From: Evansella alkalicola
GTDB lineage: Bacteria > Bacillota > Bacilli > Bacillales > Salisediminibacteriaceae
Direction of reading: 5' to 3'
NCBI RefSeq assembly: GCF_019042735.1
Contig: NZ_JAHQCR010000088.1
Location: 1-64,000 of the forward strand
DNA length: 64,000 bases
Part shown: positions 35,919 through 45,116 of the stretch, in pieces
Layout of the letters: each line of letters starts with the position of its first letter
How positions within the stretch are numbered: the first letter of the stretch is position 1
The notes under the pieces: generated by a model
What the model saw: only the letters and a program-made list of their open reading frames with translations
Told to the model about the DNA's origin: nothing
Databases searched by the model: none
Translations under genes and position numbers: made by a program

Positions 35919-36302
35919 TTAACGTAAAGTTGATGCTGGTTCAGTACCCATCATTTCAATAATGTCATTATCCTCGTTTAGAATGGCTACTTTAGGTTTG
36001 TGAGTCTTGCATTCCTCTTCTGTCATCCATTTATATGAAATAATGATGACTGAATCCCCTGGTTGAACCAGTCTTGCAGCTGCACCATTGAGACAAATTG
36101 TTTTAGAACCTTCTTTTCCTTGAATCACATATGTTTCAAGTCTTGCTCCATTATTATTATTAACAACTTGGACCTTTTCATTTTCTAATATTCCTACTGC
36201 GTCCATTAAATTTTTATCAATGGTAATGCTACCTACATAATTTAAATTCGCTTCTGTCACTGTTGCTCGATGAAGCTTTCCGCTCATCATTTCTCTATAC
36301 AT
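35919..36302 (-). CDS. panD: Aspartate 1-decarboxylase
   Basis: This 127-residue enzyme makes beta-alanine from aspartate for pantothenate. The precursor self-cleaves between Gly24 and Ser25 (LNYVGSITID) to give a pyruvoyl cofactor. NNNNGARLETY and GAAARLVQPGD are the family blocks. Its length matches B. subtilis PanD. GGGGAGAG upstream; its start lies 1 nt after the panC stop. Last gene of panBCD. Confidence 0.97.
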   Translation of the reverse strand: MYREMMSGKLHRATVTEANLNYVGSITIDKNLMDAVGILENEKVQVVNNNNGARLETYVIQGKEGSKTICLNGAAARLVQPGDSVIIISYKWMTEEECKTHKPKVAILNEDNDIIEMMGTEPASTLR

Positions 36303-36303
36303 G

Positions 36304-37167
36304 CTAGTCTCTCCCCTCGTTTACATTGATAATGATATTATCTATCAATCTAGCTTTTGAATACTTTACTGCTACTGCTATCAATAGTTCTCCTGATAGC
36401 TGTTGCGGGTGTTCGAGGGTTGGAAAACTTAGTACTTCCCCGTAATCAACCTTAGCAGACAATTCTTTCGTTAGCTTTTCTGTCAAAAACTGTTTTACTT
36501 GTTGCACAGAAGGCCTCATATCTCCGAGTATAACATCTTTTGTTTCCATTAATACTTTATATATTTTCGGCGCTTCTTCTCGTTCAACTTCCGATAAGTA
36601 AACGTTTCGAGAGCTTTTTGCAAGACCATCATTTTCCCTAAGAGTAGGGCATCTAACAATTTCCAAATCTAGATGGAAATCTGAAACCATTCTCTCTATC
36701 ACTGCAACTTGCTGTGCGTCCTTCATTCCAAAATACGCCTTATCTGGTGTAGTAATAGAAAATAACTTCATCACCACTGTGGCTACACCATCGAAATGGC
36801 CAGGCCTATTTACACCACACAGTACGTCTGTTCCTTCATGCACAGTGATCGTAGCACTCATTTTCTTTGGATACATTTCATTTATCGAAGGATGAAAAAT
36901 AGCATCTACACCATGTTCCTCTGCTAATTTTGAGTCTTTTTCATAATTTCTCGGATAATCTTCAAAGTCTTCTCCTTCTCCAAATTGCAGTGGATTAACA
37001 AAGATACTGAGAATAACAAGGTCATTTTCCCTTTTTGCAGCGTCAATTAAAGAAAGGTGACCTTCATGTAAAAATCCCATGGTTGGTACAAAACCAATGG
37101 TTTTTCCATTTAATTTATTTGTTTTAATCCAGTTTCTTATTTCTGATATTGTATGAAACGTATTCAT
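36304..37167 (-). CDS. panC: Pantothenate synthetase
   Basis: This 287-residue ATP-dependent ligase joins pantoate and beta-alanine. The HxGH motif reads FVPTMGFLHEGHLSL (about 27-41), and the second block is KMSATITV plus GVNRPGHFDGV. KSSRN supplies the KMSKS-like Lys. It overlaps panB by 4 nt (ATGA) and abuts panD, so the three are one operon. Confidence 0.97.
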   Translation of the reverse strand: MNTFHTISEIRNWIKTNKLNGKTIGFVPTMGFLHEGHLSLIDAAKRENDLVILSIFVNPLQFGEGEDFEDYPRNYEKDSKLAEEHGVDAIFHPSINEMYPKKMSATITVHEGTDVLCGVNRPGHFDGVATVVMKLFSITTPDKAYFGMKDAQQVAVIERMVSDFHLDLEIVRCPTLRENDGLAKSSRNVYLSEVEREEAPKIYKVLMETKDVILGDMRPSVQQVKQFLTEKLTKELSAKVDYGEVLSFPTLEHPQQLSGELLIAVAVKYSKARLIDNIIINVNEGRD

Positions 37168-37997
37168 TTCATTCCTCCGTAAAGCTGTTGGACCGATTCT
37201 ATTGGTTGGAACACATGCTTCTCTTCTGGAAACTTCCCATGCTTCACAGTTTCATTGTATTCCTTCAATGCTTCTTGGATTGTATTAGAGACATTACCGT
37301 AGCGCTTAACAAATTTAGGGACATGTCCTTGTGTGTATCCAATTAAGTCGTGAAAAACGAGTACTTGACCATCTGTATATCGGCCAGCACCGATCCCAAT
37401 AACTGGAATTGATAATGTTTCAGTAACCAATCCTGCTAGTTCTTCAGGCACACATTCTAATACGAGCATGGACACCCCAGATGCTTCCGCTTTTTTAGCA
37501 TCAGCCAATAACTTCTCTGCATCCTCTTTATTTTTCCCCTGAACTTTATAGCCTCCAAGAACTCCAACAGTTTGTGGTGTAAGCCCAAGGTGAGCAACCA
37601 CAGGTACTCCAGCATCAATCAAAAGCTTAGCTGTTTCAAGTACCGCTCCCCCGCCTTCCATTTTTACGGCATCGGCACCAGCATCTTGTACAAGCTTTTT
37701 GACATTTTCAATCGTCTCTGAAATAGTTCCGTGATAGGATAAAAAAGGCATATCAGTTACAACAAAGGTGTCTTTAGCTCCCCTTTTAACCGCTTTCGTA
37801 TGGTGGACCATATCATCAACTGTTACTGGAACTGTTGAATCATATCCAAGAACGACCATCCCTAATGAATCTCCTACTAAAATCACATCAAGATTAGCTT
37901 CCTCCACAAGCTTTGCACTTGGGGCATCATAAGCTGTTACCATCGTAATCTTTTCATTTTCCAGTTTCATTTTTCTAAAATCAGCAGTTGTTTTCAT
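37164..37997 (-). CDS. panB: 3-methyl-2-oxobutanoate hydroxymethyltransferase
   Basis: This 277-residue TIM-barrel enzyme transfers a hydroxymethyl group from methylene-THF to ketoisovalerate, the first pantothenate step. Family blocks: TAYDAPSAKLVEEANLDVIL, VGDSLGMVVLGYDSTVPVT, MVHHTKAV, MEGG and GAGRYTDGQVLVFHDL. First gene of panBCD; AAGGAGAG upstream and a probable promoter at 38064. Confidence 0.97.
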   Translation of the reverse strand: MKTTADFRKMKLENEKITMVTAYDAPSAKLVEEANLDVILVGDSLGMVVLGYDSTVPVTVDDMVHHTKAVKRGAKDTFVVTDMPFLSYHGTISETIENVKKLVQDAGADAVKMEGGGAVLETAKLLIDAGVPVVAHLGLTPQTVGVLGGYKVQGKNKEDAEKLLADAKKAEASGVSMLVLECVPEELAGLVTETLSIPVIGIGAGRYTDGQVLVFHDLIGYTQGHVPKFVKRYGNVSNTIQEALKEYNETVKHGKFPEEKHVFQPIESVQQLYGGMK

Positions 37998-38063
37998 TTT
38001 TACTCTCCTTTCTTATTGTGCTGAGAAGAAGGGAGACAAAATAAGATAATAAAATCTACATTT

Positions 38064-38091
38064 TTTATACTGTGTTTTAGTTTTTTGCTAA
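38064..38091 (-). promoter_or_regulatory. Probable sigma-A promoter for panBCD
   Basis: Minus strand TTAGCA, 16-nt spacer, TATAAA, 67 nt before the panB start. By eye. Confidence 0.42.
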
Positions 38092-38112
38092 CGAATTTGC
38101 CATGAAACATTA

Positions 38113-38212
38113 ACTCTACGATACTCCTGCGGAAAAACGGGCCAAACGAGACCCCGCAGAGTGCTTTTCTCGAGGAGGCTTGTTGGTTCGTCCGCGGAAA
38201 GCGAGTAGATTA
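38113..38212. repeat. Dispersed GC-rich palindromic repeat (Bacillaceae type)
   Basis: A 100-nt unit with CTCCTGCGGAA...CGAGACCCCGCAGAG...CGAGGAGGCT...TCCGCGGAAAGCGAGTAG. The ends form an imperfect inverted repeat (TCTACgaTaCTCcTGCGGA). Near-identical intergenic elements recur across many Bacillaceae genomes; this copy looks partly decayed. GC content is far above its surroundings. Only one copy was seen in the window. Confidence 0.65.
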
Positions 38213-38470
38213 ATTTTGAAATGGTATTAGCAGTACCAAATTTAAAACTAAGATAAAAGTATAAAAAAATCCTTCTCCCGATGGAAGAAGGTGGATTTTA
38301 TCACTCCAAAGAAAAAGGAATAGACTACTCCGTTTATCCTTGTCATACCCTCTGTCCCAGTCCCTGTGGATCAAGGCAGAATTACTAGTAATACATATTC
38401 ATTTGTTAATGAAAGGTACAGTTCCTATGGATACTGCCCAAACCGAGTATAACAAAAAAATGTGGATCTG
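38213..38470. other. Gene-free stretch between panBCD and birA
   Basis: No gene. A weak hairpin AAAATCC.TTCT..AAGAAGG.GGATTTT lies at about 38266-38299. The segment 38338-38376 (CCTTGTCATACC...GGATCAAGG) can form a stem but has no U run. The birA operon presumably ends here. Confidence 0.4.
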
Positions 38471-39439
38471 TTAATCCTTTGGTATTGTTATATCTCCTGA
38501 ATATATATGATGAACCTTCCCATTGTCATCTCGCAGTATTAAAACGCCTTCATCATTAATACCCTCTGCTATACCAGTCAATCTTCCTTGAGCTGTGGTG
38601 GCAACAATTTTTTTTCCAATAGAAATAGCGTTCACTTCCCAAAGGGGCTTAATGAATGAAAACCCTTTAGCCAAATAAGCTTCATACAACCACTGGAACT
38701 CATTAAGAATTTGGATAATAAGTTCTGAACGCTCAACCTGTTCTCCTCTTGCTTTGGCTAGTGAAGTTGCTATATTAGCTATTGAGCTTGGAAAATCGGT
38801 TTGATTCACATTAATACCAATTCCTATAATGACAGATTTAATACGATCAGGATCAGCTTGCATTTCAGTTAAAATGCCACAAACTTTTTTTCCATCCACT
38901 AATATGTCGTTAGGCCATTTAATTTCTGAAGAAATACTACATACACTTGAGATGGCCCGAGTTACGGCTACAGCCGCTAATAATGTTAATTGGGGTGCTT
39001 CACGGAGTGTTATCTCAGGTTTTAATATTAAACTCATCCATATTCCTTTATCCTTTGGTGAAAACCAGTCTCTCCCTAATCTTCCCCTACCACTAGTCTG
39101 TTCGTTAGCAATGACGACAGTACCAGAACCAGCCCCTTGATTTATAAGTTTCTGGGCGATGTTTTGCGTCGATTCTACTTCTTCATGGTAACTAATTTCC
39201 TTGAAAAGATGGTCGTTTCCAAGTCTTGAACGAATTTCATGGTCACTTAGGTGGTTTGATATACTTACTAACTTATATCCCTTATTGGAAACAGCCTCAA
39301 TGACGTATCCATCTTCCCTTAGTGCCTTAATATATTTCCATACCATTGTACGACTACAAGATAGTTCAGAGCTGATTTTTTCACCAGAGATATACTGACC
39401 GTTAATCTCTCGCAACAGTTTAAGTACTTTCGCTTTCAT
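38471..39439 (-). CDS. birA: Bifunctional biotin ligase / biotin operon repressor
   Basis: This 322-residue protein attaches biotin to acetyl-CoA carboxylase and represses biotin genes. The N-terminal winged helix (about 1-65: GEKISSELSCSRTMVWKYIK) binds DNA; the ligase core has TSGRGRLGRDW (biotinyl-AMP loop) and KWPNDILVDGKKVCGILTEM; the C-terminal SH3-like domain ends with the IYSGDITI strand. The ATG at 39439 follows GAGGTGA by 5 nt; the open frame extends 17 codons upstream into cca. Last gene of the ypjD-to-birA operon. Confidence 0.95.
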   Translation of the reverse strand: MKAKVLKLLREINGQYISGEKISSELSCSRTMVWKYIKALREDGYVIEAVSNKGYKLVSISNHLSDHEIRSRLGNDHLFKEISYHEEVESTQNIAQKLINQGAGSGTVVIANEQTSGRGRLGRDWFSPKDKGIWMSLILKPEITLREAPQLTLLAAVAVTRAISSVCSISSEIKWPNDILVDGKKVCGILTEMQADPDRIKSVIIGIGINVNQTDFPSSIANIATSLAKARGEQVERSELIIQILNEFQWLYEAYLAKGFSFIKPLWEVNAISIGKKIVATTAQGRLTGIAEGINDEGVLILRDDNGKVHHIYSGDITIPKD

Positions 39440-39456
39440 GGCCATCACCTCATAGA

Positions 39457-40638
39457 TTACTTCTTGGTTTGTTCTCTCATTTTGACCCATTCAAGTATGA
39501 TCACTTCATCATTTTCCATATCGCGATTTATTACTGATTTTTCAATCAATTCTAAAGTTTGCCCTATCCATATACCTGACATATCAGGGAATTTTTTTTT
39601 CAACATATTCCCATCAATCGCCAACTCTCTTTTATTTTTAATTGGCAGACTATTGTATCTATTAAGGTATGTCTTTGTACTTCCGAAAGCTTCTTTGTTG
39701 AAAAAAAGAATAAGCTTTTCTGTTACATCAAGGCACTCGTCTCCAAGTAGGTACAAATCATAGTCCTTCATTTCTTCATGTAATCCCTTATTTATTGCTT
39801 CAATTATTTTGATGACTCTATTTTCAATCTTTTTAGATCTTTTATATCTTCTTAGTACTCCCATTGACTTTTGTAAATCCTGTGAATAGGCTGCAAGACT
39901 CCAAAATTCTAATATTCCTTGAATAAAAAAAGTATCATTTTTTTCTAAAGATGATAAAATGTTTTCCTTATTAGAAAAAATATCACCAAGGCTTCTTATT
40001 ACTTTATTTGTTATGAGGAATGACAATGATTTGGGTGTTAGTCTAGTAGTTGCAATTTTATCCAATTCTCCTGCAATACGTTCTATAGCAGGTTGCTGGA
40101 TTATATCCGCATTTCCCTCTATAAATTTCGTGACTTCATCTTCCAAAATAAAATCGAGCTGAATCGAAAATCGAATTGCCCTGAGAAGTCTCAATGGATC
40201 ATTAAAAAAAGTTTCTTGAGTATTACCAACAGTTTTCAGCACTTTTTTATCTATGCTATCTTTTCCATTGAAAGGATCAACGATAGTACCGTCCCTGTTC
40301 ATTGCCATGGCGTTGCATGTAAAATCTCTCAGGGACAAATCCTCCTCAAGGCTCTTCTCATGTAATGGGGCTTTTGTTCTATATTCACTGACTTCTATCC
40401 CTTTACCTTTTATAGGAATAATGATAGTACCATGATTTATCCCCACATCGTGTGTTTTTGGAAAGATGCTCTTTAAATCTTGAGGACTAGCATTCGTACA
40501 AACATCAACGTCACGGATAGGTCGTCCCATCCATTTATCACGAACAGCACCACCTACCACATATGCCTCGAATCCCGCCTTCTTTAGGGCTTCCACAACT
40601 ACTAAACCTGCTTCTTCCCAACTAATCATTGTCCTCAC
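39457..40638 (-). CDS. cca: CCA-adding enzyme (tRNA nucleotidyltransferase)
   Basis: This 393-residue class II enzyme adds or repairs the CCA end of tRNA. The head domain has VVGGAVRDKWMGRPIRDVDV with the catalytic DxD, followed by RDFTCNAMAMNRDG and RLLRAIRFSIQL. GTG start overlaps the bshA stop (GTGA); an ATG three codons later is the alternative. Coupled to bshA and followed by birA after 17 nt. Confidence 0.95.
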   Translation of the reverse strand: MRTMISWEEAGLVVVEALKKAGFEAYVVGGAVRDKWMGRPIRDVDVCTNASPQDLKSIFPKTHDVGINHGTIIIPIKGKGIEVSEYRTKAPLHEKSLEEDLSLRDFTCNAMAMNRDGTIVDPFNGKDSIDKKVLKTVGNTQETFFNDPLRLLRAIRFSIQLDFILEDEVTKFIEGNADIIQQPAIERIAGELDKIATTRLTPKSLSFLITNKVIRSLGDIFSNKENILSSLEKNDTFFIQGILEFWSLAAYSQDLQKSMGVLRRYKRSKKIENRVIKIIEAINKGLHEEMKDYDLYLLGDECLDVTEKLILFFNKEAFGSTKTYLNRYNSLPIKNKRELAIDGNMLKKKFPDMSGIWIGQTLELIEKSVINRDMENDEVIILEWVKMREQTKK

Positions 40639-41765
40639 AATCCTTCTAGGGCTTGATGATATATATCCTCGTATTGCCTTACGATTTTTTCCAGATGGAA
40701 ATCCTCTGTTACTTTATTTACTGCATATTCGGACATTTCTTGATGGAGCTTATCATCGGTTAAAATTTGAATTGCCCTTTTAGTAATCGATTCAATATCA
40801 CCTAATGGACAAATAAACCCATTTTTACCATCTTCAATAACCTCAGGGATTCCGCCTATATTTGTTCCAATGACAGGCACTCCGCACGCCATCGCTTCTA
40901 ATAAAACTAAGCCAAAACTTTCCTTTTCAGATAAAAGAAGCTTTAAATCGCAAATAGCAAGGAGTTCTGCGATACGTTTTTGACTTCCTAAAAGCTTGAT
41001 TTTATGGAGTATACCTAACCTTTTTGCTTGGTCCTGTATAACAGGTAGATCAGGTCCTTCTCCAACAAGTAGTAAAACAGAATCAATGTCCTTTTGAATT
41101 TCATAAAACGACTGGATGACATCTGGAGCTCTTTTAACTTTTCTAAAATTTGAAATATGTATAATCACTTTTTGGGTAGAGCTTATACCCAATGCCTCCC
41201 TAAAATTACTCTCTCTCTTGGGGCTATATTCTCGGTCATCAATAAAATTATAAATAGTTGAAATATCTTTTTCTGTTGATAACAGGTCCTGAGTTTGTTT
41301 TACTAGATCATTGGAAACAGCAGTGACTTTGTCTGAACGCTCAATTCCGAAGCGAATCATGTCAGATAAAGACGGATCATACCCTAGTACTGTAATATCT
41401 GTGCCGTGTAGCGTTGTAACTACTTTCAAGTGGTCTCCTACCATCTCCTTTGCTAAAAATGCACTGATGGCATGCGGTATGGCATAATGGACATGTAGTA
41501 TATCTAATTCTTCTCGTTTTGCAATTTCCGCCATCTTACTAGCTAGTGCAATATCGTAAGGGGGATATCGAAAAACTGAATATTGATTTACTTCTACCTC
41601 ATGAAAGTAAATATTCTCGTTGCAACCATTTAAACGAAATGGAATACTAGATGTAATAAAGTGCACTTGATGACCTTTCTCAGCAAGTGCTTTCCCCAAT
41701 TCTGTTGCCACAACACCTGATCCTCCAACCGTTGGATAACAAGTAATGCCTATTTTATATCTCAT
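40635..41765 (-). CDS. bshA: N-acetyl-alpha-D-glucosaminyl L-malate synthase
   Basis: This 376-residue GT4-family glycosyltransferase joins UDP-GlcNAc to malate, the first step of bacillithiol synthesis. N-terminal GITCYPTVGGSGVVATELGK; catalytic E-x7-E region KESFGLVLLEAMACGVPVIG followed by TNIGGIPEVIEDG. Adjacent bshB1 supplies the next step, which supports the assignment over a generic GT4. Confidence 0.95.
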   Translation of the reverse strand: MRYKIGITCYPTVGGSGVVATELGKALAEKGHQVHFITSSIPFRLNGCNENIYFHEVEVNQYSVFRYPPYDIALASKMAEIAKREELDILHVHYAIPHAISAFLAKEMVGDHLKVVTTLHGTDITVLGYDPSLSDMIRFGIERSDKVTAVSNDLVKQTQDLLSTEKDISTIYNFIDDREYSPKRESNFREALGISSTQKVIIHISNFRKVKRAPDVIQSFYEIQKDIDSVLLLVGEGPDLPVIQDQAKRLGILHKIKLLGSQKRIAELLAICDLKLLLSEKESFGLVLLEAMACGVPVIGTNIGGIPEVIEDGKNGFICPLGDIESITKRAIQILTDDKLHQEMSEYAVNKVTEDFHLEKIVRQYEDIYHQALEGL

Positions 41766-41772
41766 TTATTTA

Positions 41773-42477
41773 TTACTCTCCTAATACATTATGAATGACA
41801 ACTGGTTTGTCTGATAAGAAACCTTCCCCATATTCCACACCAACTTCTTTACCTATCACCTTTTCTCTTCCACGCAATTGCTCTAAATAACCAGTATTTA
41901 GAGGAGTAGCGATTTCACCCTCTTGAGGTTGAAATTGTGACTTAAAGCAAGCTAATGCTTCCATCTTTTTATCGATATAATTTGAAATATCGATTACGAA
42001 TTGAGGTCTCATGATCCCATTAATCTGATAATAAAATAATTCACTTGGTCTAAAGGGACTATTTTCACCCTCCATATATTTCTTGATCCCTGCAGAAAAA
42101 ACAGCTTCCTTTACTATAGTGGAACAATGTCCATGATCAGGATGGCGATCAGTCTTATTAGGGGCAAACACTATTTTAGGTCGATATTTACGTATTTCAT
42201 GAACAATTGCTCTGATACAAGCTTGCCGATGTTCAAGCAATTCCCTGTCAGGAAACTCATATTGTATTCTAGTCTTTACATGTAGGACTGATGCAGCTTG
42301 CTCTGCTTCCTCTTGGCGTATTTCCACTGTTCCGTTAGAGGATAATTCAGCCTTAGTTAAGTTTAGAATACCTGTTTTATAACCTAAATGCGCATACTTA
42401 AGTAGGGTGCCACCCATCCCGATTTCAACATCATCTGGATGGGCGCCGATAGCTAGAATATCTAACTGATCCACCAT
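41773..42477 (-). CDS. bshB1: Bacillithiol biosynthesis deacetylase BshB1
   Basis: This 234-residue zinc enzyme of the PIG-L/LmbE family removes acetyl from GlcNAc-malate. The Zn site is AIGAHPDDVEIGMGG (HPDD) with a later HPDHGH. The ATG at 42477 overlaps the mgsA stop by 1 nt (TAATG) with AAGGGAAG upstream; a longer frame of 15 more codons runs inside mgsA. The bshA gene follows after 7 nt. Confidence 0.95.
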   Translation of the reverse strand: MVDQLDILAIGAHPDDVEIGMGGTLLKYAHLGYKTGILNLTKAELSSNGTVEIRQEEAEQAASVLHVKTRIQYEFPDRELLEHRQACIRAIVHEIRKYRPKIVFAPNKTDRHPDHGHCSTIVKEAVFSAGIKKYMEGENSPFRPSELFYYQINGIMRPQFVIDISNYIDKKMEALACFKSQFQPQEGEIATPLNTGYLEQLRGREKVIGKEVGVEYGEGFLSDKPVVIHNVLGE

Positions 42478-42896
42478 TACTTCCCTTCTTCCTTTCTTTG
42501 CTCCTTTACAACTTCCCGCCATTGAAAATCTCCACGCTCTAAACCACGGAGTAATATTTCAGCTGTTGCCATATTCGTCGCAAGGGGAATACTATATACA
42601 TCGCACAATCGAATTAAGGCACTAATATCTGGTTCATGTGGTTGTGCTGTTAACGGATCTTTGAAAAAGATGACACAATCCATTTCATTTTCAGCAATTT
42701 TTGCTCCAATCTGCTGATCTCCACCTAGGGGACCAGACTGAAAACGGTTGACTTTTAACGATGTACTTTCCATAATTCTTGTACCTGTTGTTCCTGTGGA
42801 ATATAGGGTATGCTCCTTTAAAACTTCCTCATAAGCAGTAACAAATTGAACAATATTATCTTTCTTTTGGTCATGTGCGATAAAAGCAATATTCAT
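42477..42896 (-). CDS. mgsA: Methylglyoxal synthase
   Basis: This 139-residue enzyme converts dihydroxyacetone phosphate to methylglyoxal and phosphate. Catalytic blocks: ALIAHDxKK (IAHDQKKDN), STGTTG, and SGPLGGDQQIGAKIAE with the phosphate loop. FFKDPLTAQPHEPDI carries the catalytic His/Asp pair. Located next to bacillithiol genes, which help detoxify methylglyoxal. The length is standard. Confidence 0.96.
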   Translation of the reverse strand: MNIAFIAHDQKKDNIVQFVTAYEEVLKEHTLYSTGTTGTRIMESTSLKVNRFQSGPLGGDQQIGAKIAENEMDCVIFFKDPLTAQPHEPDISALIRLCDVYSIPLATNMATAEILLRGLERGDFQWREVVKEQRKEEGK

Positions 42897-42917
42897 TTGG
42901 TTTCTCTCTCCCTTATC

Positions 42918-43712
42918 CTATTCAATAATATGTTCTAATCCATAAACAAGCACATCTAGCTTTAAGACGGTTTCACACGCAAGCTTAATTCCAGGCATAA
43001 ATCCTGTACGGTTTAAAGAATCGTGTCGAATTTTAAGTGTTTGTCCTTCCCCACCAAAAATAACCTCTTGATGAGCTACTAAACCTGGGAGTCTCACGCT
43101 GTGAATTTTCATTCCTTGGAAGTCTGCTCCCCTTGCACCTGGAAGTTGCTCTTCTTCCTCAGGATGACCTTGTTTCTGTGCTTCTCGAACTTCGGCAATC
43201 ATTTGTGCTGTTTTTACTGCCGTACCAGATGGAGCATCAAGTTTTCTATCATGATGCTGTTCAATAATTTCAACGTTAGGCATATAACGAGCAGCCATTT
43301 GTGAAAATTTCATCATTAAAATCGCACCGATGGCAAAGTTTGGTGCAATGATTGCACCGATCTTTTTCTCAGCTGCGATATCTGATAATTCCTTCACATC
43401 TTCTTCCGAAAATCCAGTTGTACCTACGACAGGGCGTACACCATAATCAAATGCTGCTAACATGTGCCTTTTCCCAGCTTCAGGAGCCGTTAAGTCAATG
43501 AGTACGTCACATTCCACTTTTTGAAAGCATTCTGCAATGTCTTCATAAACTGGTACGTCTAAATCCATCATACCAGGTACATCTTTCATTTTCATGCCAT
43601 CATAACCTATATCCACTACAGCCACTAATTCAAAGTTAGAATCACTGTTTACCATTTTAACTGCTTCACTTCCCATATTACCTCGTGCGCCTGCTACAAC
43701 AACGTTAATCAA
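42918..43712 (-). CDS. dapB: 4-hydroxy-tetrahydrodipicolinate reductase
   Basis: This 264-residue enzyme acts in lysine and diaminopimelate synthesis, which also feeds spore dipicolinate and peptidoglycan. The Rossmann motif is VAGARGNMGSEAV, followed by GTTGFSEEDV and EQHHDRKLDAPSGTA with the catalytic His-His and Lys. TTG start overlaps the ypjD stop (TTGA) with AAGGAGAG 9 nt upstream, so translation is coupled. Confidence 0.96.
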   Translation of the reverse strand: MINVVVAGARGNMGSEAVKMVNSDSNFELVAVVDIGYDGMKMKDVPGMMDLDVPVYEDIAECFQKVECDVLIDLTAPEAGKRHMLAAFDYGVRPVVGTTGFSEEDVKELSDIAAEKKIGAIIAPNFAIGAILMMKFSQMAARYMPNVEIIEQHHDRKLDAPSGTAVKTAQMIAEVREAQKQGHPEEEEQLPGARGADFQGMKIHSVRLPGLVAHQEVIFGGEGQTLKIRHDSLNRTGFMPGIKLACETVLKLDVLVYGLEHIIE

Positions 43713-44056
43713 TTTTCATTCTCTCCTTTTTCCTCAATTCTTGTCCAACGGTCTTTATCCCGTGTACGAAATTTTTCCATCACAATGTGAAATGCCTCTT
43801 CCATATCAATATCGAGGGAATTAGCGAGGCAGACAAGTACAAAAAAGATATCCCCTAATTCTTGTTCAATTGTTTTCTCTCCTTCTGAATCTTTCTTAGG
43901 TTTCTCCCCATAATAGTGATTAATCTCTCGAGCTAATTCACCCATTTCTTCCGTTAACCTAGCCATCATTGCAAGTGGGCTAAAATAGCCTTCTTTAAAC
44001 TGACTGATATATGTATCTACTTCTCTTTGAATTTCATGCATAGATTTATCCTTCAA
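43709..44056 (-). CDS. ypjD: MazG-type nucleotide pyrophosphohydrolase (YpjD)
   Basis: This 115-residue all-alpha NTP-PPase hydrolyses NTPs, probably non-canonical ones. The metal-binding EExxE..ExxD motif is ARLTEEMGELAREINHYY followed by EQELGDIFFVLVCLANSLDI. The sequence and length match B. subtilis YpjD (111 aa), and that comparison favours the TTG at 44056. First gene of the operon that runs to birA. Confidence 0.92.
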   Translation of the reverse strand: MKDKSMHEIQREVDTYISQFKEGYFSPLAMMARLTEEMGELAREINHYYGEKPKKDSEGEKTIEQELGDIFFVLVCLANSLDIDMEEAFHIVMEKFRTRDKDRWTRIEEKGENEN

Positions 44057-44105
44057 TTAGTTGTCCACCTCTTTCATTCATCTCTTCATATTACCACATA
44101 AAAAC

Positions 44106-44134
44106 ATGTTAGCGAAAACATCGAGTTTTGACAA
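44106..44134 (-). promoter_or_regulatory. Sigma-A promoter for the ypjD-birA operon
   Basis: Minus strand TTGTCA, 17-nt spacer, TAACAT, 50 nt before the ypjD start. The -35 overlaps a TTGACA on the opposite strand, so the region is a compact divergent promoter. Confidence 0.55.
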
Positions 44135-44159
44135 ATTTTAATACATTATTATTAAAAAT

Positions 44160-44188
44160 TTGAAGCCTAAATCCTAAAGCATTATAAT
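44160..44188 (+). promoter_or_regulatory. Sigma-A promoter for ypjC
   Basis: TTGAAG, 17-nt spacer, perfect TATAAT at 44183-44188, 34 nt before the ATG of ypjC. A second -35 (TTGACA, 44128) has a weaker -10. Confidence 0.55.
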
Positions 44189-44221
44189 GAAGCAATTGAG
44201 AGAAGTAAGGAGGGCTAAAGC

Positions 44222-45094
44222 ATGTTTGGTTCCATTAAAGTCAGAAATATTCTAGTCATTATGCTTGGTGCAGCAATTATGTCATTCGGTCTTGTATATT
44301 TTAATATGCAAAATAATCTTGCAGATGGTGGTTTTACTGGCATTACGTTAATACTCTACTTTATGTTTAATATTAACCCTGCATATTCCAACCTTATTCT
44401 CAACATTCCCCTATTTATAATAGGTTGGAAAGTTCTTGGTAAAAATGCATTCATATACACCATTATCGGTACTGTATCCGTTTCTTTATTCTTATGGATT
44501 TTTCAATATTATCCCGTTGTTTACGTTCCGTTATATGATGACCTTACGTTAGCAGCCTTATTTGCTGGTGCATTTATCGGTGCTGGTTTAGGTATTGTAT
44601 TCCGAGTAGGTGGCACTACTGGTGGTGTTGACATTATAGCTAAGCTAGGATTTAAATATTTTGGTTGGAGTATGGGAAGAACGATGTTCGTTTTTGATGC
44701 TATAGTTATCACAAGCTCCCTCGTCTATTTAAATTATCGGGAAGCGATGTATACATTACTTGCTGTATTTGTTGCAGCAAAAGTAATCGACCTAATCCAA
44801 CAAGGTGCATATTCTGGAAAAGCTGCCATGATTATCTCTGACCACACAACAGAGATAGCCGCAAGTATATTAAAGCAAATGGACCGTGGTGCAACCATTT
44901 TAAAAGGGAAAGGTACTTTCACTGGGGTAGAGCGTGAAGTTTTATATTGTGTAGTAGGCAAAAATGAAGTTGTCCGCTTAAAAAGTTTAATCGCTAAGGT
45001 TGACCCTCATGCTTTTGTTACTTTAGGAGATGTTCAAGACGTTATGGGAGAAGGCTTTACTTTTGATGAAAATAAACGCCCATTTGAGGATTAA
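44222..45094 (+). CDS. ypjC: YitT/YpjC family membrane protein
   Basis: This 290-residue protein has five or six transmembrane helices (DUF161/YitT fold; IMLGAAIMSFGLVYFNMQNN, DGGFTGITLILYFMFNINP, GTTGGVDIIAK) and a C-terminal cytosolic DUF2179 domain (about 215-285; GATILKGKGTFTGVEREVLY). The protein family is widespread in Firmicutes, but the transported or bound ligand is unknown. ATG with AAGGAGGG upstream and its own promoter. Confidence 0.9.
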   Translation: MFGSIKVRNILVIMLGAAIMSFGLVYFNMQNNLADGGFTGITLILYFMFNINPAYSNLILNIPLFIIGWKVLGKNAFIYTIIGTVSVSLFLWIFQYYPVVYVPLYDDLTLAALFAGAFIGAGLGIVFRVGGTTGGVDIIAKLGFKYFGWSMGRTMFVFDAIVITSSLVYLNYREAMYTLLAVFVAAKVIDLIQQGAYSGKAAMIISDHTTEIAASILKQMDRGATILKGKGTFTGVEREVLYCVVGKNEVVRLKSLIAKVDPHAFVTLGDVQDVMGEGFTFDENKRPFED

Positions 45095-45116
45095 AAACGA
45101 TAATTTAAATAAAAAT

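Noticed and set aside
38338..38376. A riboswitch or small RNA between panBCD and birA
   Set aside because: Only a 5-bp CCTTG/CAAGG stem over a long loop; no recognised consensus and no promoter.
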